Below, piece after piece: positions 20,215-29,570 of a stretch of 64,000 nt of DNA (positions are counted from its first letter, which is position 1; every line of letters starts with the position of its first letter). Source of the DNA: an uncultured Gammaproteobacteria bacterium (lineage in GTDB: Bacteria > Pseudomonadota > Gammaproteobacteria > Pseudomonadales > Pseudohongiellaceae). Position numbers and translations under genes: made by a program. Location: positions 42,811-106,810 of the forward strand of contig CAJWVZ010000008.1 in assembly GCA_913048385.1 (NCBI GenBank), given 5' to 3'. The notes beneath the pieces were generated by a model, which saw nothing but the letters and a program-made list of their open reading frames with translations, searched no databases and was not told the origin of the DNA.

Positions 20215-20427
20215 GGCCAGATAAGGATCGCTATTATCTGGATATTCAACCTTATGTGCAAGAATCCCAACACAAACTCTTGGTTTTTTACATATTGCAA
20301 AATTTTCGAATAAAACAGACGCATTAAACTACCATTGTCGGTGATGGCGGACTAAAATCACTATATGTATCAGATCAACTATCCTTAAAAGATTGAAAGC
20401 GTAACATTCGTTTCCATTAAAACTACC

Positions 20428-23400
20428 ATGACGTATTTATTTCCCTCAGTAACTGATCTTGACGACCGCACCTCAACCCCAGTTGAATACTGGAGCGAAG
20501 GTCGTGGGGCTGTTCGAAGCCTTGCAATAGCGGAAGCAGCGACAAGAGCGAACGCTCCTTTCCTCGTCATTTGTGACAACAATGAATCTGTAGAGGTTTT
20601 TTGCCGAGAAATCGGTTATTTTTGTCACTATCACGAGAGTTTAAAGGTACTCACACTCCCAGACTGGGAAACCCTGCCTTACGACAATTTTTCACCTCAC
20701 CAAGACATCATATCCGATCGGCTGCGGGCACTTTTTCATCTGCCAAATTTCAAGAAAGGAATACTCGTAGTTTCAATTACGAGTTTGATGCATCGCTTCC
20801 CCCCCCAGAGCTATGTGCTTGCAAACACCCTGTTGTTAAAAATAGGACAATCGGTGAAACTGGAAAAACTGCGAGAGCAGTTACTAGCTGCAAACTACAA
20901 TCTCTGTGAAATGGTTTACGAACACGGCGAATTTGCGGTGCGCGGTTCTATTGTTGATATATTTCCAATGGGTAGTCATGCACCCTTACGAATTGAACTG
21001 TGGGACGACGAAATAGAGACCATTCGAGTTTTTGATCCAGAGACACAAAGGTCTGGCAAAAAGAAGAAGGAAATACGCTTATTACCAGGTCGGGAATATC
21101 CATTAGATACAAACGGCGTTAGCAATTTTAGATCGGCGTTTAGAGAAAGATTTGATATTGACTGTCGAAAAAGCCCGATTTATCAAGACGTCAGTGAAGG
21201 CATTGCCTCTCCTGGACTTGAGTACTATCTTTCCTTATTCTTTAAAAAATTAGAATCGTTCGCCAATTATCTTCCAGAAAATACTGTGATTTGCAGAACC
21301 GGCGATTTAAAAAATGCTGGCGAGAAATTCTGGAATGAAATAACGGAACGGTTTGAAGAACGCAGATTTGATCAAACAAAACCTGTCCTCGAGCCAAACG
21401 AAGTTTTCCTCAGAGTCGACGAAGTTCTTAGCAATTTAAAACTCTTCAAACAAATAGCCTTCGCAGATGTTGACGGATGTAAACCTCTTAACTCTCCCGC
21501 ACTGCCTCCGCTAAATGCTAATAGAACGATCACAGACCCGTTCACGCTCCTTAAATCATTTTTTCTCGATAACACGACTCACCGAGTATTATTCTGTGCA
21601 GAAACTAAGGGTCGACAGGAATCCCTATTAGAAACACTAAACGAAATAGACTTAAAACCTGTGTTAATTGATCACTGGGACCAGTTCGTAGCCAGCCAAG
21701 AAAAATTAGCAATTACAGTTGCAAACATTGATCAAGGGCTTTGGCTGCCCGAACATGATCTCGCCATAGTTACCGAATCACTGTTATTTAGCACCAAAGT
21801 GGCGCAGCGACGTCGACGCAGTAAAAAAACTAATACTGATTTAATCGTCAGAGACTTAACAGAATTGCGTATTAACGATGCGGTTGTTCACGTCGATCAT
21901 GGAATCGGCCGTTATAGAGGGCTTGAAAACATAACAACTGAGAATCAAACGAACGAATTTTTAATAATAGAATACGCGGCTTCAGCTAAACTATATGTTC
22001 CTGTCTCATCATTGTATCTTATCAGCAGATACAGTGGAGGAAATCAGTCGTCGGCTCCTCTTAACCACTTAGGTAGCGATCAGTGGGAAAAAACCAAAAG
22101 GCGTGCAGCTGAGAAAATTCGTGATGTTGCCGCCGAGCTTCTTGATGTCTATGCCCAGAGAGAGTCAAAAAAAGGATTTCAATACACACACACGAATATC
22201 GAATATAACAAATTTGTTGCAGCCTTTCCGTTTGAGGAGACCGCAGATCAACAGGCAGCTATCGACTCAATTTGTCTAGATATGGCAGCCGAACAACCCA
22301 TGGACCGACTAATTTGTGGAGATGTCGGATTTGGAAAAACCGAAGTCGCGATGCGAGCTGCATTCATCGCTGTGCAAAACCATAAGCAAGTTGCCATATT
22401 AGTTCCAACAACCCTGCTTGCACAACAACACTACGAAACTTTGAAAGATCGCTTCTCCGACTGGCCAATTAAAGTGGAAGTCATTTCTAGATTCAAGACT
22501 TCTGCGGAACAAAAAATAAGCTTGAATGGAGTCGCTTGCGGGCAGACGGACATCCTGATTGGTACGCATAAATTACTTAACAATGAAATCAAGTACAAAG
22601 ATTTAGGACTGCTTATCGTAGATGAGGAGCATCGCTTTGGGGTCCGCCAAAAAGAGAAGCTAAAAAGCATGCGCCTTGACGTTGATATCCTAACCTTAAC
22701 CGCAACGCCAATTCCTCGAACTCTAAATTTGTCACTCAACGGAATAAGAGATCTGTCTTTAATAGTTACTCCCCCACCACGACGCCTATCGGTAAAAACA
22801 TTTGTTCATAGAAAGCAAGAGAGTTTAATAAAGGAAGCTTGCACAAGAGAGTTGCTAAGAGGCGGTCAGGTTTTTTTTGTTCACAATGAGGTTAGCTCCA
22901 TTAACCAAATATTTAAGGAATTAGAAATCCTTATACCTCAATCCCGAATCGCTATTGCTCACGGTCAAATGACCGAAAGAGATTTAGAAAGAGTGATGAG
23001 CGATTTTTATCATAAACGATACAATATTTTAGTTTGCACAACGATCATAGAAACAGGCATTGATATTCCAAACGCCAACACGATCGTTATTAATCGTGCA
23101 GATAAACTTGGGCTTGCACAGCTTCACCAGCTCCGAGGCCGAGTGGGTCGATCTCACCACCAGGCTTACGCTTACCTCCTCCTTTCGACTGAATCAAAAA
23201 TAAAAGGAGATGCTGAAAAACGTATCGAAGCAATAAAAGCGGCTAGCGAACTCGGAGCAGGATTTACTCTGGCAAGTCATGATCTGGAAATTAGAGGTGC
23301 CGGCGAGCTGCTTGGAGATGACCAAAGTGGACACATGGCCAAAATAGGATTTTCTTTGTTCACTGAAATGCTCGAAGAGGCTGTTTCGGCGATAAAAGAT

Positions 23401-23901
23401 GGTCGCGTGCCAAGCATCGACTTAGATTCAAGCAAAGTCGTCGAGCTAAATCTCCGAATACCAGCACTTATCCCTGAGACCTACTTACCTGATGTGCATT
23501 TACGCCTCATGTTTTACAAACGTATTTCAGCATCACAGGCCAATAACGAACTTCGTGATTTGCAAATTGAAATGATCGATCGCTTCGGATTGCATCCAGA
23601 ACCTCTGAAACTGCTATTTCGACTCACTCAGCTAAGATTTCGTGCTCAATCTTGTGGCATAAAAAAAATAGATACAGGTCTAGTCAACGGTTATATTCAG
23701 TTTGGTCCGAATACAAAGACGGATCCTATGGCACTTGTACACTTAATTCAAAAAACCCCTCTGCAGTTTAAATTTGGCGAGGCCAATCAATTAAAATTCG
23801 TTCACCAGTGCGAGACACCTGAAGATAAGCTAAACTTCGTAAACGCTTTGATTGACGAGTTGGAACCAAAGGAGTTAAAGAATTTTGATGAAAAGAAATA
23901 A
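20428..23901 (+). CDS. mfd: Transcription-repair coupling factor
   Basis: A 1157-residue ATPase that removes RNA polymerase stalled at lesions and recruits UvrA. Order: UvrB-like N-terminal module, RNA-polymerase interaction domain (INDAVVHVDHGIGRYRGLEN, about residue 480), RecG-like translocase with Walker A GDVGFGKTEVAMRAAF, Walker B VDEEHRFGVRQKEK and TATPIPRTLNLSL, the RGRVGRSHHQAYAYLL motif VI region, and the C-terminal TRCF domain. Length matches E. coli (1148). ATG start. The end overlaps the csiV start by 14 nt, so the two are coupled. Divergent from gap across 213 bp. Confidence 0.98.
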   Translation: MTYLFPSVTDLDDRTSTPVEYWSEGRGAVRSLAIAEAATRANAPFLVICDNNESVEVFCREIGYFCHYHESLKVLTLPDWETLPYDNFSPHQDIISDRLRALFHLPNFKKGILVVSITSLMHRFPPQSYVLANTLLLKIGQSVKLEKLREQLLAANYNLCEMVYEHGEFAVRGSIVDIFPMGSHAPLRIELWDDEIETIRVFDPETQRSGKKKKEIRLLPGREYPLDTNGVSNFRSAFRERFDIDCRKSPIYQDVSEGIASPGLEYYLSLFFKKLESFANYLPENTVICRTGDLKNAGEKFWNEITERFEERRFDQTKPVLEPNEVFLRVDEVLSNLKLFKQIAFADVDGCKPLNSPALPPLNANRTITDPFTLLKSFFLDNTTHRVLFCAETKGRQESLLETLNEIDLKPVLIDHWDQFVASQEKLAITVANIDQGLWLPEHDLAIVTESLLFSTKVAQRRRRSKKTNTDLIVRDLTELRINDAVVHVDHGIGRYRGLENITTENQTNEFLIIEYAASAKLYVPVSSLYLISRYSGGNQSSAPLNHLGSDQWEKTKRRAAEKIRDVAAELLDVYAQRESKKGFQYTHTNIEYNKFVAAFPFEETADQQAAIDSICLDMAAEQPMDRLICGDVGFGKTEVAMRAAFIAVQNHKQVAILVPTTLLAQQHYETLKDRFSDWPIKVEVISRFKTSAEQKISLNGVACGQTDILIGTHKLLNNEIKYKDLGLLIVDEEHRFGVRQKEKLKSMRLDVDILTLTATPIPRTLNLSLNGIRDLSLIVTPPPRRLSVKTFVHRKQESLIKEACTRELLRGGQVFFVHNEVSSINQIFKELEILIPQSRIAIAHGQMTERDLERVMSDFYHKRYNILVCTTIIETGIDIPNANTIVINRADKLGLAQLHQLRGRVGRSHHQAYAYLLLSTESKIKGDAEKRIEAIKAASELGAGFTLASHDLEIRGAGELLGDDQSGHMAKIGFSLFTEMLEEAVSAIKDGRVPSIDLDSSKVVELNLRIPALIPETYLPDVHLRLMFYKRISASQANNELRDLQIEMIDRFGLHPEPLKLLFRLTQLRFRAQSCGIKKIDTGLVNGYIQFGPNTKTDPMALVHLIQKTPLQFKFGEANQLKFVHQCETPEDKLNFVNALIDELEPKELKNFDEKK

Positions 23902-24772
23902 TTTGTTCTGGTTCAAGAGACTCCAAAAAAGCACCTCAAGCCCAAGCTTCTTTTTGATTGTTTTAGCTCTTCTGCTCAAGCATTCATATGGATTTGCTCA
24001 AGATGACACACGCTGGTTTCTAATAGAAATAAGTATTTTTAGTCATCAAATCACAACAGACAGAGACTCGGAATATTGGTCTCCAGACGAACCATTAACC
24101 TACCCCAAGTCAATGATCGAGCTGAAAAAAATATCGGACATTTTAACCCCATCGAATTGGATAAACGCCGAGAACAATACTGATGCTCCTAATTTAATTG
24201 AAGACAGTATTCATAACGCTGGAACGTTGTCGTTAGAGAATATTAATGAATTTAACAATGAAGTTCCTTTCCGTCTTATCTCCGTTGAAAAAGACCCATT
24301 TTTGAGCTTGCCTCCAAGCTTTAGCAATTTTATAGAAACAAATCAGACATTATCGCGATCGACAGAATATCGTTTGTTAAAACACCTTCTGTGGCGGCAG
24401 CCAATGCCAGAAAAAAAGGATGCGGTATCTATACTAGTCGACAACAATGATAATGCCTCTGGATCAGACGAGCTCGGCGGTAGCATTTCAGTTTACTTTA
24501 ACCCAAACAAGACTCGTATTGTTGTAGACAGCAATTTGTGGCTTTTAAATCTCGATGCAACGCAAAAAAAGGAGGTTTGGAAAATCCCTCCTCTTCCGAC
24601 AAAAAGTGGAGCTGAAAATACCTTAGGGAAAAATGCGAATTTGGTCTATGAGTTGAAAGAGCAAAGAGAAATGCGCAGTGGAGAATTTCATTATATTGAC
24701 CATCCCGCTTTCGGTTTTGTTGTATCGATTACCCGTCACGTACAACCAAAGGAAATAGATCCGTCGCTTTAG
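23888..24772 (+). CDS. CsiV family periplasmic protein
   Basis: A 294-residue secreted protein starting at the ATG at 23888 inside the end of mfd, with GGAG about 12 nt upstream. The N-terminus is basic then hydrophobic (FFLIVLALLLKHSYGFAQD), a signal peptide. Family features: WFLIEISIFSHQ at the start of the mature part, YRLLKHLLWRQPMPE in the middle and GGSISVYFNPNK, a beta-rich segment. CsiV is a peptidoglycan-binding protein needed in Shewanella to activate LpoA/PBP1a. The mfd-csiV-MTIP order is the same as PA3002-PA3004 of Pseudomonas. Sequence divergence is high, so the call rests on both motifs and position. Confidence 0.82.
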   Translation: MKRNNLFWFKRLQKSTSSPSFFLIVLALLLKHSYGFAQDDTRWFLIEISIFSHQITTDRDSEYWSPDEPLTYPKSMIELKKISDILTPSNWINAENNTDAPNLIEDSIHNAGTLSLENINEFNNEVPFRLISVEKDPFLSLPPSFSNFIETNQTLSRSTEYRLLKHLLWRQPMPEKKDAVSILVDNNDNASGSDELGGSISVYFNPNKTRIVVDSNLWLLNLDATQKKEVWKIPPLPTKSGAENTLGKNANLVYELKEQREMRSGEFHYIDHPAFGFVVSITRHVQPKEIDPSL

Positions 24773-24817
24773 TGTTGGGCCTCAAAAAGGTGTAACCATG
24801 ATATTTTAGACATTCAA

Positions 24818-25582
24818 TTAAGCCACACAACGTCCCAGTGTCTCAGCGATAAATGTTCGACATTTGTTTACCTCTTCGTAAACCTCCTGAAATTTTATAC
24901 TCCCAGAACCTACTCCCGCCGCTAGATTTACAACAAAGGCAAAGCAAGCATAATCAAGCTCGGCTTCTCGCGCCAGTGACGCTTCTGGCATTCCAGTCAT
25001 GCCAACGATGTCACATCCATCGGCGGCAAGGCGCGCAATCTCGGCAACGGTTTCCAATCTCGGTCCTTGAGTGCACGCATAACAACCCTTACTTACAATC
25101 GATACCGGACGGTCATTTTTCGAATTTACGTCTCGCGCAGCCCGTAAGATAAGTGCCCTCAGACTCTCGGTATAAGGCTCTGTAAAGTCGACGTGATTCA
25201 CGTTTTCAGACAGCCCGTCGAAAAATGTCATCTCTCGATCGCTGGTATAGTCGATTAGTTGATCAGGCACGACAAACGTTCCTGGTTTCAATGTGCTGGT
25301 TATCCCACCGACCGCATTAACAGCGATTATTTGAGTCACTCCAAGGTGCTTAAGAGCCCAGATATTCGCTCGATAATTAATTCGATGAGGCGGCAAAGAA
25401 TGTTTAAACCCATGACGAGGAAGAAATAACACCTTCTCAGACCCGGCGTGCCAGTGCTCTACCGAAACTGAGGTAGTGCAACCGACACCAAACGGCGTCT
25501 CAACGTTTTCCTGCCGCTCCAGCGCTCCCCATCCAAATTGATTCGGCTCGGCAAGTCCCGTACCGCCAATTATTCCAAGCAT
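24818..25582 (-). CDS. S-methyl-5'-thioinosine phosphorylase (MTAP/PNP family)
   Basis: A 254-residue nucleoside phosphorylase. N-terminal LGIIGGTGLAEP, phosphate site VLFLPRHGFKHSLPPHRINY and C-terminal substrate block GMTGMPEASLAREAELDYAC are all present. The base-contacting segment reads CFAFVVNLAAG: an asparagine where 6-aminopurine-specific MTAPs have aspartate, which points to a 6-oxopurine substrate, as in Pseudomonas PA3004, a methylthioinosine phosphorylase. It would work after deamination of methylthioadenosine in polyamine and methionine salvage. ATG start. Its stop faces csiV across 45 bp. Confidence 0.88.
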   Translation of the reverse strand: MLGIIGGTGLAEPNQFGWGALERQENVETPFGVGCTTSVSVEHWHAGSEKVLFLPRHGFKHSLPPHRINYRANIWALKHLGVTQIIAVNAVGGITSTLKPGTFVVPDQLIDYTSDREMTFFDGLSENVNHVDFTEPYTESLRALILRAARDVNSKNDRPVSIVSKGCYACTQGPRLETVAEIARLAADGCDIVGMTGMPEASLAREAELDYACFAFVVNLAAGVGSGSIKFQEVYEEVNKCRTFIAETLGRCVA

Positions 25583-25679
25583 GACCTTTCTCTTTTAAAG
25601 TTAAAATGCTCTCTACAGTTTTTTGGTATTTTTCATCAGGTTTGCAAGAATACTAGATCAAAATCTTAAGCAATCTTCT

Positions 25680-25711
25680 TAAAAAAAAACAAAGTTCAAG
25701 TTTCCTTAAAC
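25680..25711 (-). terminator. Rho-independent terminator of the Pro-His-Arg tRNA operon
   Basis: On the minus strand a stem GTTTAAG and CTTGAAC (one T-G wobble) closes a GAAA tetraloop, forward positions 25694-25711. It is followed by TTTG and then a run of nine T, forward 25681-25689. It lies about 33 bp after the CCA end of tRNA-Arg, which suits the end of the tRNA transcript, and upstream of the MTIP gene. Confidence 0.72.
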
Positions 25712-25743
25712 CCTGACAATGCCTTAACTCAGCAAAAGGGATA

Positions 25744-25820
25744 TGGCGCGCCCGGGAGGACTCGAACCTCCAACCCCCGGCTTAGAAGGCCGGTGCTCTA
25801 TCCGGTTGAGCTACGGGCGC
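25744..25820 (-). tRNA. tRNA-Arg (anticodon TCT)
   Basis: A full cloverleaf on the minus strand: acceptor GCGCCCG pairing with CGGGCGC, discriminator G, encoded CCA. The anticodon loop CTTCTAA lies within CCGGCCTTCTAAGCCGG and gives TCT, reading AGA. The T arm GGAGG-TTCGAGT-CCTCC is intact. It is last of three co-directional tRNAs downstream of cysS. Confidence 0.95.
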
Positions 25821-25905
25821 AAACATAACAATGAAAGATAGTGAAGTTTAGATTATCAATCCGCCTCAGCAGTGTTGGGACTCTACAGACAGCCTCTCTT
25901 AAATA

Positions 25906-25982
25906 TGGGGTGACTGACGGGGTTCGAACCCGCGACCACCGGAGTCACAGTCCAGGGCTCTACCAGCTGAGCTACAGTCACC
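25906..25982 (-). tRNA. tRNA-His (anticodon GTG)
   Basis: Minus-strand cloverleaf with the extra G at -1 (position 25982), acceptor GTGACTG pairing with CAGTCAC, C73 and encoded CCA, as expected for histidine tRNA. The anticodon loop CTGTGAC gives GTG. The T arm CGGGG-TTCGAAC-like segment is intact (GCGGGTTCGAACCCCGT). It lies between tRNA-Pro (7 bp away) and tRNA-Arg (85 bp away). Confidence 0.95.
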
Positions 25983-25989
25983 ATAAAAT

Positions 25990-26066
25990 TGGTCGGGGTA
26001 GAGGGATTTGAACCCCCGACATCTTGCTCCCAAAGCAAGCGCGCTACCAGACTGCGCTATACCCCG
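25990..26066 (-). tRNA. tRNA-Pro (anticodon TGG)
   Basis: Minus-strand cloverleaf: acceptor CGGGGTA pairing with TACCCCG, A73 and encoded CCA. The anticodon stem-loop CTTGCTTTGGGAGCAAG gives TGG, reading CCA and probably other proline codons. First tRNA of the Pro-His-Arg operon; the mapped promoter is about 65-95 bp upstream. Confidence 0.95.
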
Positions 26067-26131
26067 ACAAAAACTCAACGTGCTCCGCACTTCTACTTTA
26101 CGGAAAAGCAATAACAAATCAAAGAGGCCGA

Positions 26132-26160
26132 ATGTTACTCGTGCCGCCCCACCCAGTCAA
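26132..26160 (-). promoter_or_regulatory. Sigma70-type promoter of the Pro-His-Arg tRNA operon
   Basis: On the minus strand TTGACT (forward 26155-26160), a 17-bp spacer and TAACAT (forward 26132-26137) form a near-consensus promoter in the cysS-tRNA gap. The bases after the -10 are GC-rich (TCGGCC), the kind of discriminator found in stable-RNA promoters under stringent control. The predicted start is near 26125, about 60 nt before tRNA-Pro. The spacing and match are visible; use in vivo is inferred. Confidence 0.65.
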
Positions 26161-26225
26161 TGCTTTAGCCGTTCAAAAAATACTTCTATTGAAGATTATA
26201 ATCTCTCAACTGCAGTCAAAAGACT

Positions 26226-27611
26226 TTAGCCTTTTCTCCAACCGGTGGAACCTGGGGAACCATCCTCTAAGATAATGTTCAACGCTTGCAATCTATCCCG
26301 AATATCGTCTGCCTTGGCCCAATTTTTATCTGCTCGTGCCTCATCTCTTGTTTTGATAAGGCTTTCAATCTGCTCATCCGACATTTTTTTCTCAGCACCC
26401 CCTTTCAAAAAAGCCTCAGGATTCTGTTGAACAATTCCAAGACTGCCAGCAAGACGAACCATCAATCCAGCTAGCTGACCAGCCAACTCTACATTCTCAG
26501 CCTTACACTTAAAAATATCCTTTGCCATATCAAAGAGCACGCTCAAAGCACCCGGCGTATTAAAATCATCCTGCATACAAGCATTAAAGGCTTTTTCATA
26601 CCGACTGTTTGTTAAAGACTTCGCATTAGAAAAATCCAAACCAGATAATGCGTTATAGAGTCGCTCAAGTGCCGATCTGCTTTGCAATAGGCTCTCGTCA
26701 GAGTAATTTATTGGACTCCGATAGTGACTCGCAATCAGTAAGTAACGGACAGTTTCCGCATCGTAAATGTCAAGAACATCCCTGACTGTAAAAAAATTAT
26801 TAAGCGACTTTGACATTTTTTCATTATCGACCCTCAACGGCCCATTATGCATCCAAATGTTGGCAAACTTTGCACCAGTTGCGGCTTCAGATTGAGCCAC
26901 CTCATTTTCATGGTGAGGAAACAGAAGATCCGAACCGCCCCCATGAATATCAAAACTGTCACTGAGGCAGCAAGTAGACATAGCAGAGCATTCAATATGC
27001 CAACCGGGCCGTCCATATCCCCAGGGCGAGTCCCAACCCACTTCATTTTCGGCAGCAGCTTTCCATAAAACAAAATCTCGTGGGTCTTTTTTCAATTCAC
27101 CGATTTCAATACGAGCACCGTCTAATAATTCATCCAATTTCTTTTTAGATAAGCGGCCATAGTCCTTAAATTGAGTGACGGCAAAATACACATCCCCGTT
27201 CACGGCACAATACGCAAAGTCTTTTAGTATCAAGGTCTCAATCATCGAAATAATTTCTTCAATATGACCTGTGGCACGTGGCTCTTGATCCGGAGGAAGA
27301 ACTCCCAGCGATTCTTCGTCCCGATGCATTTCATCGATGAATCTTTCCGTTAGATCTGAATACAATTCCTCATTTTCTGCGGCTCTTTTTAAAATTTTGT
27401 CGTCGATATCCGTAATATTTCTCACGTACTCAACATCTAGACCCAAGAAACGAAGGTACCGAGTAACCACATCAAACGCTACCAACATCCTAGCGTGACC
27501 GAGATGCAAATAGTCGTATGTTGTAACGCCACACACATAGATACTGACCCGGCCTTCTTGGATTGGAGAAAAGATTTCTTTTTGCTGGGTAAAACTATTA
27601 TAAATTTTCAT
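26226..27611 (-). CDS. cysS: Cysteinyl-tRNA synthetase
   Basis: A class I synthetase of 461 residues from the ATG at 27611 (MKIYNSFTQQKEIF), the same length as E. coli CysS. The frame extends upstream through GTG 27635 to 27641, but those codons overlap the glnS stop and do not match the family. The HIGH motif is HLGH at 36-39, with the zinc cysteine at C27. GWHIECSAMS and HHENE supply further zinc ligands, and the KMSKS motif is KMSKSLNNFF. It lies 20 bp after glnS and 159 bp before the tRNA operon. Confidence 0.97.
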   Translation of the reverse strand: MKIYNSFTQQKEIFSPIQEGRVSIYVCGVTTYDYLHLGHARMLVAFDVVTRYLRFLGLDVEYVRNITDIDDKILKRAAENEELYSDLTERFIDEMHRDEESLGVLPPDQEPRATGHIEEIISMIETLILKDFAYCAVNGDVYFAVTQFKDYGRLSKKKLDELLDGARIEIGELKKDPRDFVLWKAAAENEVGWDSPWGYGRPGWHIECSAMSTCCLSDSFDIHGGGSDLLFPHHENEVAQSEAATGAKFANIWMHNGPLRVDNEKMSKSLNNFFTVRDVLDIYDAETVRYLLIASHYRSPINYSDESLLQSRSALERLYNALSGLDFSNAKSLTNSRYEKAFNACMQDDFNTPGALSVLFDMAKDIFKCKAENVELAGQLAGLMVRLAGSLGIVQQNPEAFLKGGAEKKMSDEQIESLIKTRDEARADKNWAKADDIRDRLQALNIILEDGSPGSTGWRKG

Positions 27612-27631
27612 TAACTTAAACCGGTTTTGAA

Positions 27632-29362
27632 TCACTCCCAAGAATTGCGCAGAGTAATAGTACGATTGAAAATACGTCGGCTGCTCGAAGACTCAGATAC
27701 GTCTTCCGTAAAGTAACCCTCTCTTTCGAACTGCACAGCTCCGATAATGGAATCTGTAAAAATAGACGGCTCAATAATGCAGCCCTTTATAACTCTTAAT
27801 GAATTTGGATTGAGACACTTCGTAAAATCTTCAACATCTTTACTCTCTGGATATTCCACATTGAACAACCTATCATAAAGCCGCACTTCAATCGGCACAC
27901 CTTTATCAGCAGAAACCCAATGGATCACGCCCTTAACTTTTCGCCCTTCAGGTTTTTTACCCAGGGTAGCGAGATCTGCTGAGCATTTGAGTTTTTGGAT
28001 ACGTCCTTCCAGATCCGTTTCAATCTCGTCGCACCGCACTACGTACGAGCCCCGAAGTCTAACCTCCCCACCCAAAACTAGGCGCTTGAATCCAGGTATC
28101 GCTTCTTCTAGAAAATCAGCACGATCAATTAAGATTTCATTTGAGAATGGAACATTTCTCATTCCAAACTCGGTTATCTTTGGGTGTCTCGCTAATGAAA
28201 GAGTGGCAGTATCATCGTTTCCCAGATTTGTTATCACCATACGCAAAGGATCCAATACGCACATTACCCGTGGTGAAGAGGCATCGAGATCCTCACGAAT
28301 TGCATGCTCCAGCATAGCAATATCAACCACTCCTTCATTCTTAGAAACCCCAACGCTCTCACAGAAATTGCGCAACGCACTCGGTGTATAACCGAGGCGC
28401 CGCATTCCCACCAAGGTAGGCATACGAGGGTCGTCCCAACCCGAAACCAGCCCTTCATCAACGAGCCTTTTAAGCTTGCGTTTACCGACAACAGTATAGT
28501 TAAGTTTTAATTTTGCAAACTCAATCTGCTTCGGAAAATTATAAATACTATCGGTACTAGAATGCTGTGTTCGAGGTAAAAAGTTTTCATTGCCAAGCGC
28601 ATCTAGAAGCCATTCATAAAGTGGTCGGTGATCCTCAAATTCAAGGGTACACAGGGAGTGTGTCACGCTTTCTAAAGCATCTGACACGCAATGGGTGTAA
28701 TCGTAGGTAGGATATATACACCACTTGTTGCCTGTCTGATGATGCAAAACGTGCCTAATCCGATATAAGACCGGGTCACGCATGTTGATGTTGGGAGAGC
28801 TCATGTCAATTTTCGCCCTTAAGCTACAGGCCCCATTTGGAAACTCACCGAGCTTCATTCGGTGAAAAAGTCCTAAATTCTCAGCAACATCACGTGTCCT
28901 ATAAGGACTGTCAGTTCCCTTTGTGGTGAGAGACCCACGATACTCTCGAGCTTCATCCGAGTTAAGGTCGCACACATATGCAAACCCAGCTTCAATCAAA
29001 AATTCTGCAAGCTCGAAGAGTACTTGAAAATAATTCGACGAGTAATGTACATCCCCAGCCCAATCAAACCCCAGCCACCGTATGCTTTCCTTAATCGCAT
29101 CAACGTATTCTTGGCTCTCTTTTTCAGGATTCGTATCATCAAATCTTAAATTGCAAAGTCCGTCATTTTCTGCCGCTATCCCGAAGTTCAGGCATATTGA
29201 TTTCGCGTGACCGATATGAAGATAACCATTTGGCTCAGGAGGAAATCGAGTTTGCACTCGTCCACCGTAACGACCAGAATGATTATCTTCAGCGACAATG
29301 GCCCTGATGAAATTAGACTTAGGGCCCGAGCCATTAGGTAGTTTTGTCATTTCACGATTCAT
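27632..29362 (-). CDS. glnS: Glutaminyl-tRNA synthetase
   Basis: A class I synthetase of about 576 residues charging tRNA-Gln. The HIGH region PPEPNGYLHIGHAKSICLNFG is standard, as are WDDPRMPTLVGMRRLGY and the beta-barrel anticodon domain. The KMSKS-equivalent reads VVGKRKLKRLV instead of the usual MSKRKL, a Met-Ser to Val-Gly change. I choose the ATG at 29362 (MNREMTKLPNG); the ATG at 29350 is nearly as good, and a TATAAT box only 14 bp upstream of 29362 argues for a short leader or for the later start. Followed closely by cysS; divergent from ppiB. Confidence 0.95.
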   Translation of the reverse strand: MNREMTKLPNGSGPKSNFIRAIVAEDNHSGRYGGRVQTRFPPEPNGYLHIGHAKSICLNFGIAAENDGLCNLRFDDTNPEKESQEYVDAIKESIRWLGFDWAGDVHYSSNYFQVLFELAEFLIEAGFAYVCDLNSDEAREYRGSLTTKGTDSPYRTRDVAENLGLFHRMKLGEFPNGACSLRAKIDMSSPNINMRDPVLYRIRHVLHHQTGNKWCIYPTYDYTHCVSDALESVTHSLCTLEFEDHRPLYEWLLDALGNENFLPRTQHSSTDSIYNFPKQIEFAKLKLNYTVVGKRKLKRLVDEGLVSGWDDPRMPTLVGMRRLGYTPSALRNFCESVGVSKNEGVVDIAMLEHAIREDLDASSPRVMCVLDPLRMVITNLGNDDTATLSLARHPKITEFGMRNVPFSNEILIDRADFLEEAIPGFKRLVLGGEVRLRGSYVVRCDEIETDLEGRIQKLKCSADLATLGKKPEGRKVKGVIHWVSADKGVPIEVRLYDRLFNVEYPESKDVEDFTKCLNPNSLRVIKGCIIEPSIFTDSIIGAVQFEREGYFTEDVSESSSSRRIFNRTITLRNSWE

Positions 29363-29375
29363 CCCAAGAAGACCT

Positions 29376-29381
29376 ATTATA
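29376..29381 (-). promoter_or_regulatory. Candidate -10 box for glnS-cysS
   Basis: A perfect TATAAT on the minus strand (forward attata) in the glnS-ppiB divergent gap. Seventeen bases further upstream the hexamer is TTCTGA, a weak -35. The predicted start near 29369 leaves a leader of only about 7 nt to the ATG at 29362, or 19 nt to the ATG at 29350. Confidence 0.45.
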
Positions 29382-29570
29382 GTAAAGCAAAGCACCAATC
29401 AGAAAAAAATTGTACTGATATCACTGTCGCCTCGCTGCTTTAGGGTTTATTATAGTCTGTTATGTCTGATCTCTTAAGTGAAACATGATAAAGATTTATT
29501 ATTAATTCATAATGTTAAAAATTATAGTATGGAATCGAGATATTCTTAAATTTAATGCAGAGACTTCAAA

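Noticed and set aside
26175..26205. Hairpin around AGATTATAATCT between cysS and the tRNA operon as a terminator for cysS
   Set aside because: AT-only stem and the T run is about 10 nt away; not a convincing terminator.
27987..28391. A 134-codon plus-strand open frame
   Set aside because: Antisense to glnS, serine/arginine-rich composition typical of shadow frames.
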